DNA from: JAVVEW01 sp032251045
GTDB taxonomy: Bacteria; Pseudomonadota; Gammaproteobacteria; Methylococcales; Methylomonadaceae
Direction: 5' to 3'
Length of the DNA: 41,271 nt
NCBI GenBank assembly: GCA_032251045.1
Contig: JAVVEW010000018.1
Location: 1-41,271 of the forward strand
Below are positions 8,638-16,800 of this stretch, piece by piece; positions within the stretch are counted from its first letter, which is position 1; each line of letters opens with the position of its first letter. The translations under genes and the position numbers were made by a program. The notes under the pieces are model-generated. The model was not told the origin of the DNA. It searched no databases and saw only the letters and a list, made by a program, of their open reading frames with translations.

Positions 8638-9294
8638 TTACCAGTTTTTCGGCGTGAAATCCTTCGGTGTTTCGATGACGAATTGATCGTCGTGAATGCC
8701 GGCCAGGTAAAAGCCTTCGGCTAAGGCTTCCTGGCGAACATCTTCGGGGGCATCGACCACCGCCAGCATACCGTACAGTTTTTTATCACCATGTTCAGGC
8801 AAGAATTTGCGGAAATTGGTGAGAATATTTTTCAATTGGGTGATGCCTTGCGAACGCAAGTGGCTTTTTACTTCCACGACCACGGCGGTATTACGCTCGG
8901 AATTGGCGTAAGCCAGCACATCCAGCTCCATCTGTTCGCCGCCTTTTTTGACTTTAACCCTGGGCGTGATCACTTCCATGCCGAACTGCTCGGTGAGAAT
9001 TTTGCTCATTGACGGAAACGCCATGCCTTCGGTAAAACCGCCGAATTTCTCGCCAAGGCTGCCGATTTGTTTACCCAGTTCCTTGAGTTGGCGACGTAAT
9101 TGACGGTCGGTTTCTTTCAGCTGGTGGTCGGTTTCCCGAAGCTGGTGGTCGGTTTTTTTTAACTGTCGATCAGTTTCTTTCAACTGGCGATCAGTTTCCT
9201 GTTGTGCGGCTTGCAGTTTGCAGATTTGTCGGTCAGTCTCGCGTTGACTGATCGCAAGACTGGCAACCAGGTCTTTCAATTCATCATCGGTCAT
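8638..9294 (-). CDS. Coiled-coil protein with PD-(D/E)XK-like domain (DUF3782 type)
   Basis: This 218-residue protein resembles the DUF3782 type common in cyanobacteria and some proteobacteria. Residues 33-67 are five consecutive heptads of the form (E/K)TD(R/H)QL(K/R), an unusually regular coiled coil. The C-terminal half carries ELD (123-125) followed by VVVEVKS (138-144), the spacing expected of a PD-(D/E)XK nuclease-like core (D125, E141, K143). Such proteins are often annotated as restriction-like, but catalytic activity is unproven. It is leftward, between the efflux operon and an SDR gene, with an AT-rich 20-bp gap on the SDR side. Family recognition is from memory; the function is unknown. 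Confidence 0.7.
   Translation of the reverse strand: MTDDELKDLVASLAISQRETDRQICKLQAAQQETDRQLKETDRQLKKTDHQLRETDHQLKETDRQLRRQLKELGKQIGSLGEKFGGFTEGMAFPSMSKILTEQFGMEVITPRVKVKKGGEQMELDVLAYANSERNTAVVVEVKSHLRSQGITQLKNILTNFRKFLPEHGDKKLYGMLAVVDAPEDVRQEALAEGFYLAGIHDDQFVIETPKDFTPKNW
9094..9198 (-). repeat. Five tandem 21-bp units encoding heptads
   Basis: Five in-frame 21-bp units encode ETDRQLK, ETDRQLK, KTDHQLR, ETDHQLK and ETDRQLR. The DNA units are similar but not identical. They could expand or contract by slippage or recombination without breaking the frame. Confidence 0.75.
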
Positions 9295-9314
9295 GGCGTT
9301 TTCCTCGAAACAAT

Positions 9315-10010
9315 TTACCAGGGCAGTTCACTGCCATCATATTTCAGGAATCGGCCGGATTGTTCCGGGCGGTACTGAGCAATAAGCTGGCGCATGCCGG
9401 CGATACTTTCCTCGGCATCGATCAGCGCGTTAACGCCGCCCATGTCGGTTTTTACCCAGCCCGGGTGCAGAATCAGCACGCCGATGCGTTCCAGGGCCAG
9501 ATCAACGCTGAGGCTTTTCATCGCCGCGTTCAGTGCCGCTTTGCTGGAGCGGTAAATATAACTGCCGCCGCTGTCGTTGTCGCCGATACTGCCCATGCGG
9601 CTGGTGACCGTGGCAATGATTTTTTGTTGGCCTTTGTGCAGATTAGGCAGCAGACTGACGGCAAGTTTTAACGGCGCCTGGCTGTTGATTTTCAGCGTCC
9701 TGGCCCATTGGTCATAATCGATGGTTTGGTAGCTGCCGCCGCGTTCATCGCCGTAAACACCGGCATTGTTGATCAACACATCCAGCGCCGTGCCGTCCAG
9801 TTTTTCCGCCAGCGCCTCGATGCTGCTGAAGTCACTGACATCCAGCGCTTCGATTTGCAGGTTGCTGTATAACCTGGCCAGATCATTCAGCGCCGAGGCT
9901 TCACTTGGGGCGCGGCAGGTAGCGATTACATGCCAGTTGTCGGCGGCGTATTGCCGGCAGAATTCCAGTCCCAGTCCCCGATTAGCACCGGTGATTAACA
10001 CAGTAGGCAT
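9315..10010 (-). CDS. Short-chain dehydrogenase/reductase
   Basis: This is a classical SDR oxidoreductase of 231 residues with a Rossmann fold. The cofactor motif TGANRGLG is at residues 7-14, NNAG follows in LINNAGVYG, a catalytic serine lies in VTSRMGSIG, and the YxxxK pair is in YIYRSSKAA. A C-terminal HPGWVKTDMGG loop is typical of the CsgA/sniffer-like subgroup that uses NADP(H). The substrate is not predictable. A strong ribosome site (AAGGAGGTG) lies just before the ATG at 10010. It lies downstream of thiC but behind a strong terminator, so it is probably expressed separately. Confidence 0.88.
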   Translation of the reverse strand: MPTVLITGANRGLGLEFCRQYAADNWHVIATCRAPSEASALNDLARLYSNLQIEALDVSDFSSIEALAEKLDGTALDVLINNAGVYGDERGGSYQTIDYDQWARTLKINSQAPLKLAVSLLPNLHKGQQKIIATVTSRMGSIGDNDSGGSYIYRSSKAALNAAMKSLSVDLALERIGVLILHPGWVKTDMGGVNALIDAEESIAGMRQLIAQYRPEQSGRFLKYDGSELPW

Positions 10011-10046
10011 AACACCTCCTTAATTTCAGTCAGGTTGAAAAATGAG

Positions 10047-10072
10047 GCGCCATCAGCACGGGCTGATGGCGC
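10047..10072 (-). terminator. Rho-independent terminator of thiC
   Basis: A perfect 11-bp stem, GCGCCATCAGC paired with GCTGATGGCGC, encloses a 4-nt loop. Read leftward it is followed within a few bases by a run of five T. It begins 15 nt past the thiC stop and separates thiC from the SDR gene. Confidence 0.85.
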
Positions 10073-10086
10073 AGGTTTGAGGTTGA

Positions 10087-11955
10087 TTAAAGCGGACGAT
10101 AAATTTTAGCGCCCTGGTCTCGAAATTCCTTGGATTTTTCCTCCATGCCTTCGACCAATGCCTCTTCTTCTTTCAAGCCTTTGCTTTTGGCATAATCGCG
10201 CACATCCTGGCTGATTTTCATCGAACAGAAATGCGGCCCACACATGGAACAGAAATGCGCTACTTTGGCGGATTCCTTAGGCAGGGTCTGGTCATGAAAT
10301 TCACGCGCCCGCTCAGGGTCCAGGCCGATGTTGAACTGATCTTCCCAACGGAATTCAAAACGCGCTTTCGACATGGCGTTGTCGCGCGCTTGCGCACCGG
10401 GATGGCCTTTGGCCAGATCGGCGGCATGAGCGGCGATTTTGTAGGTGACGATGCCTTGACGCACATCTTCCCGGTCGGGCAAACCCAAATGCTCTTTTTG
10501 GGTGACATAACAGAGCATGGCGCAGCCGTACCAGCCGATGTTGGCCGCGCCAATCGCGGAGGTGATATGGTCGTAACCCGGGGCGATGTCGGTGGTCAAC
10601 GGCCCTAGGGTATAAAACGGCGCCTCATAGCAGTCTTCCAGTTGTTTTTCCATGTTGTGCTTGATCATATGCAAGGGCACATGGCCTGGGCCTTCGATCA
10701 TGGTTTGCACGTCATGTTGCCAGGCGATTTGCGTCAGCTCGCCTAAGGTTTCCAGCTCGGCGAACTGGGCTTCGTCGTTGGCATCGTAAATCGAGCCGGG
10801 TCTTAAACCATCGCCCAACGAGAATGACACGTCATAAGCTTTCATGATTTCGCAGATTTCCTCGAAATGGGTATAGAGGAAGCTTTCGGTATGATGCGCC
10901 AGACACCATTTGGCCATGATCGAACCGCCGCGCGAGACAATGCCGGTCATGCGTTTGGCGGTGAGCGGCACATGCGCCAGGCGCACGCCGGCATGAATGG
11001 TGAAATAATCCACGCCTTGTTCGGCTTGTTCGATCAAGGTGTCGCGGAATATTGCCCAGGTCAGTTCTTCGGCCTTGCCGTCAACTTTTTCCAGGGCCTG
11101 ATAAATCGGCACCGTGCCGATCGGCACCGGTGCGTTGCGCAGAATCCATTCCCGGGTTTCGTGGATATGTTTGCCGGTGGACAAGTCCATGATGGTGTCC
11201 GCGCCCCAGCGTATGCCCCAGAGCATTTTTTCCACTTCTTCCTCGATCGATGAGGTGACGGCTGAATTACCCAGGTTGCCATTGATCTTGACCAGAAAAT
11301 TACGGCCGATGATCATCGGTTCCAGTTCCGGATGATTGATATTGGCCGGAATGATGGCGCGGCCGCGGGCCACTTCTGAACGCACGAATTCCGGTGTGAT
11401 CACGTCCGGTATGGCGGCGCCGAACGATTGCCCCGGATGCTGGCCTTGCCACAGTTCGCGCATGGCTTCCATTTTCTGGTTTTCGCGGATGGCAATGAAT
11501 TCCATTTCCGGCGTGATCATACCTTTGCGGGCATAGTGCATTTGCGAGACATTGGCGCCGGCCTTGGCTTTGCGCGGTGTGCGTATCAGTTCAAAGCGCA
11601 AATCCTTGGTTTTGGGGTCGTTAAGGCGTTCCTGGCCATATTTAGACGAAGGGCCGGCCAGTAATTCGGTATCGCCACGCGCTTCGATCCAGCCACCGCG
11701 CACCGAGCCTAAGCCTTTTTTCAGATCAATTGTGGCGTCTGGGTCGGTATACGGGCCTGAGGTGTCATAAACATACAGTGGCGGGTTTTTTTCCACGCCA
11801 AAATGCGCCGGTGTGTCCGACAAGGTGATTTTGCGCATCGGAACTTTAAGATCGTCACGACTGCCGGTGACATAAACTTTTTCCGAAGCGGGGTAGGGGG
11901 GGATGCGAACGTCGCTTAACTGCGATGCGGGATGGTCTTTTAATACAGCACTCAC
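10087..11955 (-). CDS. thiC: Phosphomethylpyrimidine synthase ThiC
   Basis: ThiC rearranges 5-aminoimidazole ribotide into hydroxymethylpyrimidine phosphate, the pyrimidine half of thiamine, using radical SAM chemistry. The 622-residue length is typical. The C-terminal cluster-binding motif CxxCxxxxC is intact at Cys569, Cys572 and Cys577 (in HFCSMCGPHFCSMK). Other conserved stretches include MHYARKGMITPEMEF and ALYDANDEA-like GSIYDANDEAQ. I start it at GTG 11955 because AAAGGAG lies 7 nt upstream. A TPP riboswitch lies in the leader and a strong terminator follows the stop. No other thiamine gene is nearby. Confidence 0.97.
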   Translation of the reverse strand: MSAVLKDHPASQLSDVRIPPYPASEKVYVTGSRDDLKVPMRKITLSDTPAHFGVEKNPPLYVYDTSGPYTDPDATIDLKKGLGSVRGGWIEARGDTELLAGPSSKYGQERLNDPKTKDLRFELIRTPRKAKAGANVSQMHYARKGMITPEMEFIAIRENQKMEAMRELWQGQHPGQSFGAAIPDVITPEFVRSEVARGRAIIPANINHPELEPMIIGRNFLVKINGNLGNSAVTSSIEEEVEKMLWGIRWGADTIMDLSTGKHIHETREWILRNAPVPIGTVPIYQALEKVDGKAEELTWAIFRDTLIEQAEQGVDYFTIHAGVRLAHVPLTAKRMTGIVSRGGSIMAKWCLAHHTESFLYTHFEEICEIMKAYDVSFSLGDGLRPGSIYDANDEAQFAELETLGELTQIAWQHDVQTMIEGPGHVPLHMIKHNMEKQLEDCYEAPFYTLGPLTTDIAPGYDHITSAIGAANIGWYGCAMLCYVTQKEHLGLPDREDVRQGIVTYKIAAHAADLAKGHPGAQARDNAMSKARFEFRWEDQFNIGLDPERAREFHDQTLPKESAKVAHFCSMCGPHFCSMKISQDVRDYAKSKGLKEEEALVEGMEEKSKEFRDQGAKIYRPL

Positions 11956-11999
11956 GCGGTGTCTCCTTTCAAGGAATAAAAACGAAACCGACGCGAGGA

Positions 12000-12090
12000 A
12001 GCAGGCTTCCCTGCGCCGGTATTAGCCGGAATCAGGTTCAAAGGGTTTCTCTCAGCCCCGCGCAATTTGCGAAGCACCCCTAGCCGTTGG
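12000..12090 (-). ncRNA. TPP riboswitch (THI element) controlling thiC
   Basis: Read on the minus strand, the leader contains TAGGGGTGC, the invariant GGGCTGAGA, and ACCTGATTCCGGCTAATACC followed by a CAGGGAAG closing segment. These are the conserved elements of the TPP aptamer in the right order. It starts within a few bases of the predicted transcription start. Downstream, GGAAG and CTTCC can form a small hairpin before the ribosome site, so TPP probably controls translation initiation or early termination of thiC. The exact expression platform is inferred. Confidence 0.95.
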
Positions 12091-12095
12091 TCAAC

Positions 12096-12101
12096 ATTAT
12101 A
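12096..12101 (-). promoter_or_regulatory. -10 element of the thiC promoter
   Basis: On the minus strand a perfect TATAAT lies here, placing transcription start near 12088, right at the 5' end of the riboswitch. No good -35 hexamer is visible at 16-18 bp. Confidence 0.5.
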
Positions 12102-12156
12102 GTAACGCGGATTTTGATGCACGCCTAATTGCGATCATTTGTAATTTACCCGGCAG

Positions 12157-12177
12157 TGGTACAATTGAAAGTACCAA
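12157..12177. promoter_or_regulatory. Inverted repeat over possible nqrM promoter
   Basis: TGGTAC and GTACCA are perfect inverted repeats separated by AATTGAAA. The left arm overlaps a -10-like TACAAT at 12160-12165, followed by the nqrM ribosome site (AAGGAG) about 25 bp further on. It could be an operator at the head of the nqrM-sbcB-phytochrome cluster. No -35 is convincing, so this is tentative. Confidence 0.3.
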
Positions 12178-12201
12178 TATCTTAAATTAAGGAGTGAGAT
12201 C

Positions 12202-12399
12202 ATGATGATAGTGTTGATAACTTTTGCCGCGTTTGTGGCGGTGATGGCGATGATGGCGGTGGGCGTGATTTTTGGCCGGCAGGCTATTAAAGGATCATGC
12301 GGCGGTACCGGCGCCAATTGCGTGTGTGTAAAAAAATGTGACAAACGTAAAGCGATCGAGGCCGCTAAAGCGCAGCAATCCCTGTCTTCCGAGTCGTGA
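12202..12399 (+). CDS. nqrM: Na+-translocating NADH:quinone reductase maturation factor NqrM (DUF539)
   Basis: This is a 65-residue membrane-anchored protein. One hydrophobic helix (about residues 3-24) is followed by GVIFGRQAIKGSCGG, the signature of NqrM. Family members are needed to assemble the Fe centre in the NqrD/NqrE subunits of Na+-NQR. Four cysteines (33, 40, 42, 46) and CDKRK follow, as in the family. AAGGAG lies 8 nt upstream of the ATG at 12202. No nqr structural genes are in the window; the gene is usually close to them, so its linkage to sbcB is unusual. Its TGA overlaps the GTG of sbcB. ApbE, which flavinylates Nqr subunits, is encoded 13 kb away in this window. Confidence 0.85.
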   Translation: MMIVLITFAAFVAVMAMMAVGVIFGRQAIKGSCGGTGANCVCVKKCDKRKAIEAAKAQQSLSSES

Positions 12400-13844
12400 C
12401 CGAAGTCACTTTTTACTGGCACGATTACGAAACCTTTGGCGTTGACCCGATGCGCGACCGGCCCGCGCAATTCGCAGGGGTGCGCACCGATGCCGATTTC
12501 AATCCCATCGAGCCGCCGCTTGAGTTGTATTGCCGGTTGCCGGAAGATTACCTGCCCGACCCGGAAGCCTGTTTACTGACCGGTATCACCCCGGATAAAG
12601 TCAATCAGGACGGCGTTTGCGAGGCTGAGTTCGCCCGCCGGATTGAGCAGGTTTTCAGCGTACCTGGCACCTGCGCCCTGGGCTATAACAGCTTGCGCTT
12701 TGATGATGAAGTCACCCGGCATCTGTTTTACCGCAATTTTTTTGACCCTTATCGCCGAGAATGGGATAACGGCAACTCGCGTTGGGATTTGATCGATCTG
12801 GCGCGGGCGACCTATGCCCTGCGCCCGGACGGTATCGAGTGGCCTTTCGATGATGACGGTTTACCGTCGTTCCGTCTGGAGCGTTTGACCGAAGCCAACA
12901 GCCTGATGCACGATGCCGCGCACGATGCTTTGTCGGATGTTTACGCCACCATCGAGCTGGCGAAACTGATCCGGCGCGCCCAGCCCCGGCTGTATGATTT
13001 TTTCTGGCAACATAAAAGCAAAGCCAAAGCGCGGGCATTATTGGCTTTGGGTTCCGGCCAGCCCTTAGTGCATGTCTCGGGTCAATATGCCAGGGAACGG
13101 CATTGTCTGGCGGTGGTGTTGCCGCTGTGCCCGCACCCGGACAACACTAACGCGATCATTGTTTACGATTTATCGGTTGATCCACAGCCGCTGCTGGCAC
13201 TTGATCGTGAACAGATTCGGGCGCGTCTTTTCAGCAAAACCTGTGATTTGCCGGAAAACGTGGCGCGTATTCCGCTGAAAGCGGTGCATGTCAACAAATG
13301 CCCGATTCTGGCGCCGCTCAAGGTATTGCGCGCGGAAGATCAGGCGCGGCTGGCTATTGATCTGGCCCTGTGCCGGCGCTATGCTGAAGAATTATCGGCG
13401 GCCAGCGAGCTGGCGGCAAAAGTTCAGGCGGTTTTTACCGCTGATGATCGGCTGGCAAGTCCTGATGATGATCCTGAAACCCAGCTTTACAGCGGCGGTT
13501 TTATCAGCGACCAGGATCGTCAGTTGATGATTAAGGTGCATCAGTCCAATCCCGAGCAACTGGCACGGATCGATTGGCCTTTTCATGATGCGCGCTTGCC
13601 AGAACTTTTGTTTCGCTATCGTGGGCGCAATTTTCCGCAGACCCTGTCGCCAGACGAGCAAGCACGTTGGCGTGCTCATGTTAAACAGCGTCGGTCAGTG
13701 TGTCTGCCTCGCTTCATGCAGCAACTGACCGCTTGTGGTGAGCAAGCCTTACCGCCCGCTGCCGCAGTGGTTTATGACCAGTTACAACAATACGCCGCTA
13801 GACTCGCAGTGAGTCCAAAAAATCATGAACGATATCACGGTTAG
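12396..13844 (+). CDS. sbcB: Exodeoxyribonuclease I SbcB
   Basis: Exonuclease I is a processive 3'-5' single-strand DNA exonuclease used in recombination and mismatch repair. The DEDDh active site is visible: D10 and E12 in WHDYETFG near the N-terminus, a central aspartate in NSLRFDDE, and the His/Asp pair in HDALSDV. The C-terminal exonuclease-I-specific extension ends in a helical region; total length 482 residues is normal. It starts with a GTG overlapping the nqrM stop (GTGA). Its last 20 bp overlap the start of the large CheB-CheR-GGDEF-EAL gene, so a DNA repair enzyme is embedded in a signalling operon. Confidence 0.93.
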   Translation: MTEVTFYWHDYETFGVDPMRDRPAQFAGVRTDADFNPIEPPLELYCRLPEDYLPDPEACLLTGITPDKVNQDGVCEAEFARRIEQVFSVPGTCALGYNSLRFDDEVTRHLFYRNFFDPYRREWDNGNSRWDLIDLARATYALRPDGIEWPFDDDGLPSFRLERLTEANSLMHDAAHDALSDVYATIELAKLIRRAQPRLYDFFWQHKSKAKARALLALGSGQPLVHVSGQYARERHCLAVVLPLCPHPDNTNAIIVYDLSVDPQPLLALDREQIRARLFSKTCDLPENVARIPLKAVHVNKCPILAPLKVLRAEDQARLAIDLALCRRYAEELSAASELAAKVQAVFTADDRLASPDDDPETQLYSGGFISDQDRQLMIKVHQSNPEQLARIDWPFHDARLPELLFRYRGRNFPQTLSPDEQARWRAHVKQRRSVCLPRFMQQLTACGEQALPPAAAVVYDQLQQYAARLAVSPKNHERYHG

Positions 13845-16800
13845 TCAAGAAACCCAGGCGGTTAGTCAAGAATCCCAAGATGTGGCCCAATTGCATTGGG
13901 TCGGTGTTGGTTCATCGGCAGGCGGTTTGGAAGCTTTGTCGGAATGGATTCGCCATTTGCCAGAGGGCCTGGACTGTATTTATTTGATCGCTCAACACAT
14001 GTCGCCTAAACATCGCAGCATGATGGTTGATATTTTGTCGCGGGAAACGACATTATTGGTCAATACCGCCTCCGATGGCGCCAAGCCAGAACCCGGGCAG
14101 ATTTACATTATTCCACCGGGTTACAACCTGATAATCCGCGAGCAATGTTTTCATCTGCAACCTTCGGTGCCGGAAGTATCCCCTAAGCCCTCGATCAACC
14201 TGTTATTTCAATCATTGGCGGAAAATTTTGGCGAAAACGCCATTGGCATTGTGTTATCGGGTACCGGCTCCGATGGCGCTGCGGGCTTGCGTGCCATTAA
14301 GGCTGGCGGCGGTATCGCGTATGCGCAACAACCAGAAAGTGCCAAATATGACGGCATGCCGCGTTCGGCCATTGAAACCGGCATGGTTGATAGAATTTTG
14401 TCACCACAAGACATAGGGCCTGACTTGCAACGGGTATTGCACTCATCGCAAATTGTCCCGCCCAATGACCCGACATCCGCACAATCCGGCACCCTAGCGC
14501 AACTATTTGGCCTGGTGCGTGAACATACCAAAATTGACTTTTCCAGCTACAAACTGACCACGGTGTTCAGACGCCTGCAGCGGCGTTTTTTAGCGACTGA
14601 AACCGAAGGCCTCAGTGACTATCTGGCCTTTGTCAAGGAAAATCCGGATGAGCTGGATAATCTGGCCAAAGAAACCTTGATTTCCGTCACCAGTTTTTTT
14701 CGCGACCAGGATTCCCAACGTAAACTGGAAAACCACCTCAAAGTTTTGATCGCGGGTAAAAATCCAGGCGAAGAAGTTAGAGTCTGGGTGGTTGGCTGCG
14801 CCACGGGCGAAGAGGCCTATTCCCTGGCCATGCTGTGCCTGGAGCATATTGATCAACACAACAGCAATTTGCGCCTGCAAGTGTTTGCCACCGATATTGA
14901 TAACGACGCCTTAGCGCACGCCAGGCGAGGCTTTTTCAGCACCACGGCGATGACTGAAGTCCCCGATGCCTTCATCAAACGTTATTTTCGCCAATTCGGC
15001 CAAGATTTTGAGCCAACCAAGCGGCTACGTGACTGCATCGTCTTTGCCCGCCAGGATATTGTCAGCGACCCCCCTTTTCTGAAAGTGGATTTGGTGTCTT
15101 GCCGCAACGTACTGATTTATTTCAATCCGGATTTGCAACATAAAGTGCTCAACACCTTGCATTTTGCCCTGAATGCCGAGGGCTTGTTGTTTCTCGGCAA
15201 ATCGGAAAATGTGGGCCAGAATGAACGTTTTTTTACCGCGCTCGATCGCCGCGCCCGCATTTTTCAGCGTCGTTCCGAAGGCTCCAGCAAACTGCCAGTC
15301 ACACAACGGGGGCGTCTGCCATTGACGTTGCCTGCTAAAAAACAGGATAGCGGTTATCAACACCATTTCTACGAAGCCGTACGCCAGCATTACGCCCCAT
15401 ATGCTTTTTTGGTTGATATGGGTTTCAATATCCTTTATATGCACGGCACTGGCAAAGGGCTGGTGGAAATGCCCACCGGGCAACCGGATATGAATCTGGC
15501 GCAAATCATCGTCCCGGAATTTCGCAATGAATTGCTGACCTGCCTGCACAATGTCCGCCAACAACAGACGTCTGCTAGCAGCCGTGCTCGCCGTATCGCC
15601 AGTTTGGATTTTCAAGTCTGGACCATGACGGTGCATCCTGTTGCGCACCCAGCTGATGCCGAGTGGTACTTGGTAGCGCTGCATCAGACTCACAATGAGC
15701 TGCCGGCGCCGGCCGCACAGCCCGTCGATGAAATGCTCACGGCAGGAGACGAAATAGAAAACGTACAGATGCAGGCACTCTTGGAGGAAATGGCCGCCTC
15801 CAATGAAGAAATGCAGGCGTTAAATGAAGAAGTGCAAGCCTCTAACGAAGAACTGCAAGCGACCAATGAAGAATTGGAAGCGGCTAATGAGGAGTTACAA
15901 GCAACTAATCAGGAGTTGATCAGCGTTAACGAAGAAAATCAACTCAAGTCTTCTGAATTAGCGGCATTGAACAGCGAATTTGAAAACCTGTACAACAGCA
16001 TTGATTTTCCGGTGTTGGTGTTTGACCTAGGGTTATCGCTGACCCGGGTCAACAAAGCGGCACGCCGGATTTATGACATCCCGGGTAGCTACCAACACCG
16101 TACCCTGGCACAACTGGATTTACCCGATTACTTGCAAGACCTGGACAAGCGCCTGGAAAAAGCCATTGCCAGCCAGCGCCGGGAACGTTATCAAGCTTTT
16201 CATCAAGACCGGGTGTATCAGCTTTACCTCGCGCCCACGCTCAACAGCGCGGGTACGTCGCAAAGCGTAGTGGTGTTTGTGATCGATAACACCGAGCTGT
16301 CTCTGGCCGATCAACGAGTGAAGGAAACCCAAGAACGCTTGCTGGCCATTCTCAATCATTCGCCCTATCTGGTGGCTTTGAAAGACACGGCAGGCCGTTA
16401 TCAATTCGCTAACTATCGCTTCTCTGAATTATTTGGCGTACAAACGGAACGCATTATCGGTTATACCGATCAACAAATATTCGCGCCTGAAATGGCCAAG
16501 ATGTTGCGTAAAGGCGATCTGGAGGCGATGGAAAAGCAACAGGTGATTCATAATCGCCAGGCACTGACCCTAGGCGCACGCGAGGTATTGCTGGAAAGTA
16601 CCTATTTTCCTATTTATGACAGTCATGGCGTGGTGCAATCTATTTGCCTGCAAGCTATAGACAACACCGAAAAGCATCAGGCAGAAGAGCAGCTGCGCAT
16701 GGCGGCCAAGGTTTTTGACCGGGCAGGGGAGGCGATCATGATTACCGACGCTAAAGGCCATATCATGAAGGTCAATGACGTATTTTCTCAAATTACCGGT

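Noticed and set aside
15797..15945. Regular repeats that could suggest a CRISPR array
   Set aside because: Units are contiguous, 21 bp, in frame and encode a heptad coiled coil; there are no spacers and no cas genes.
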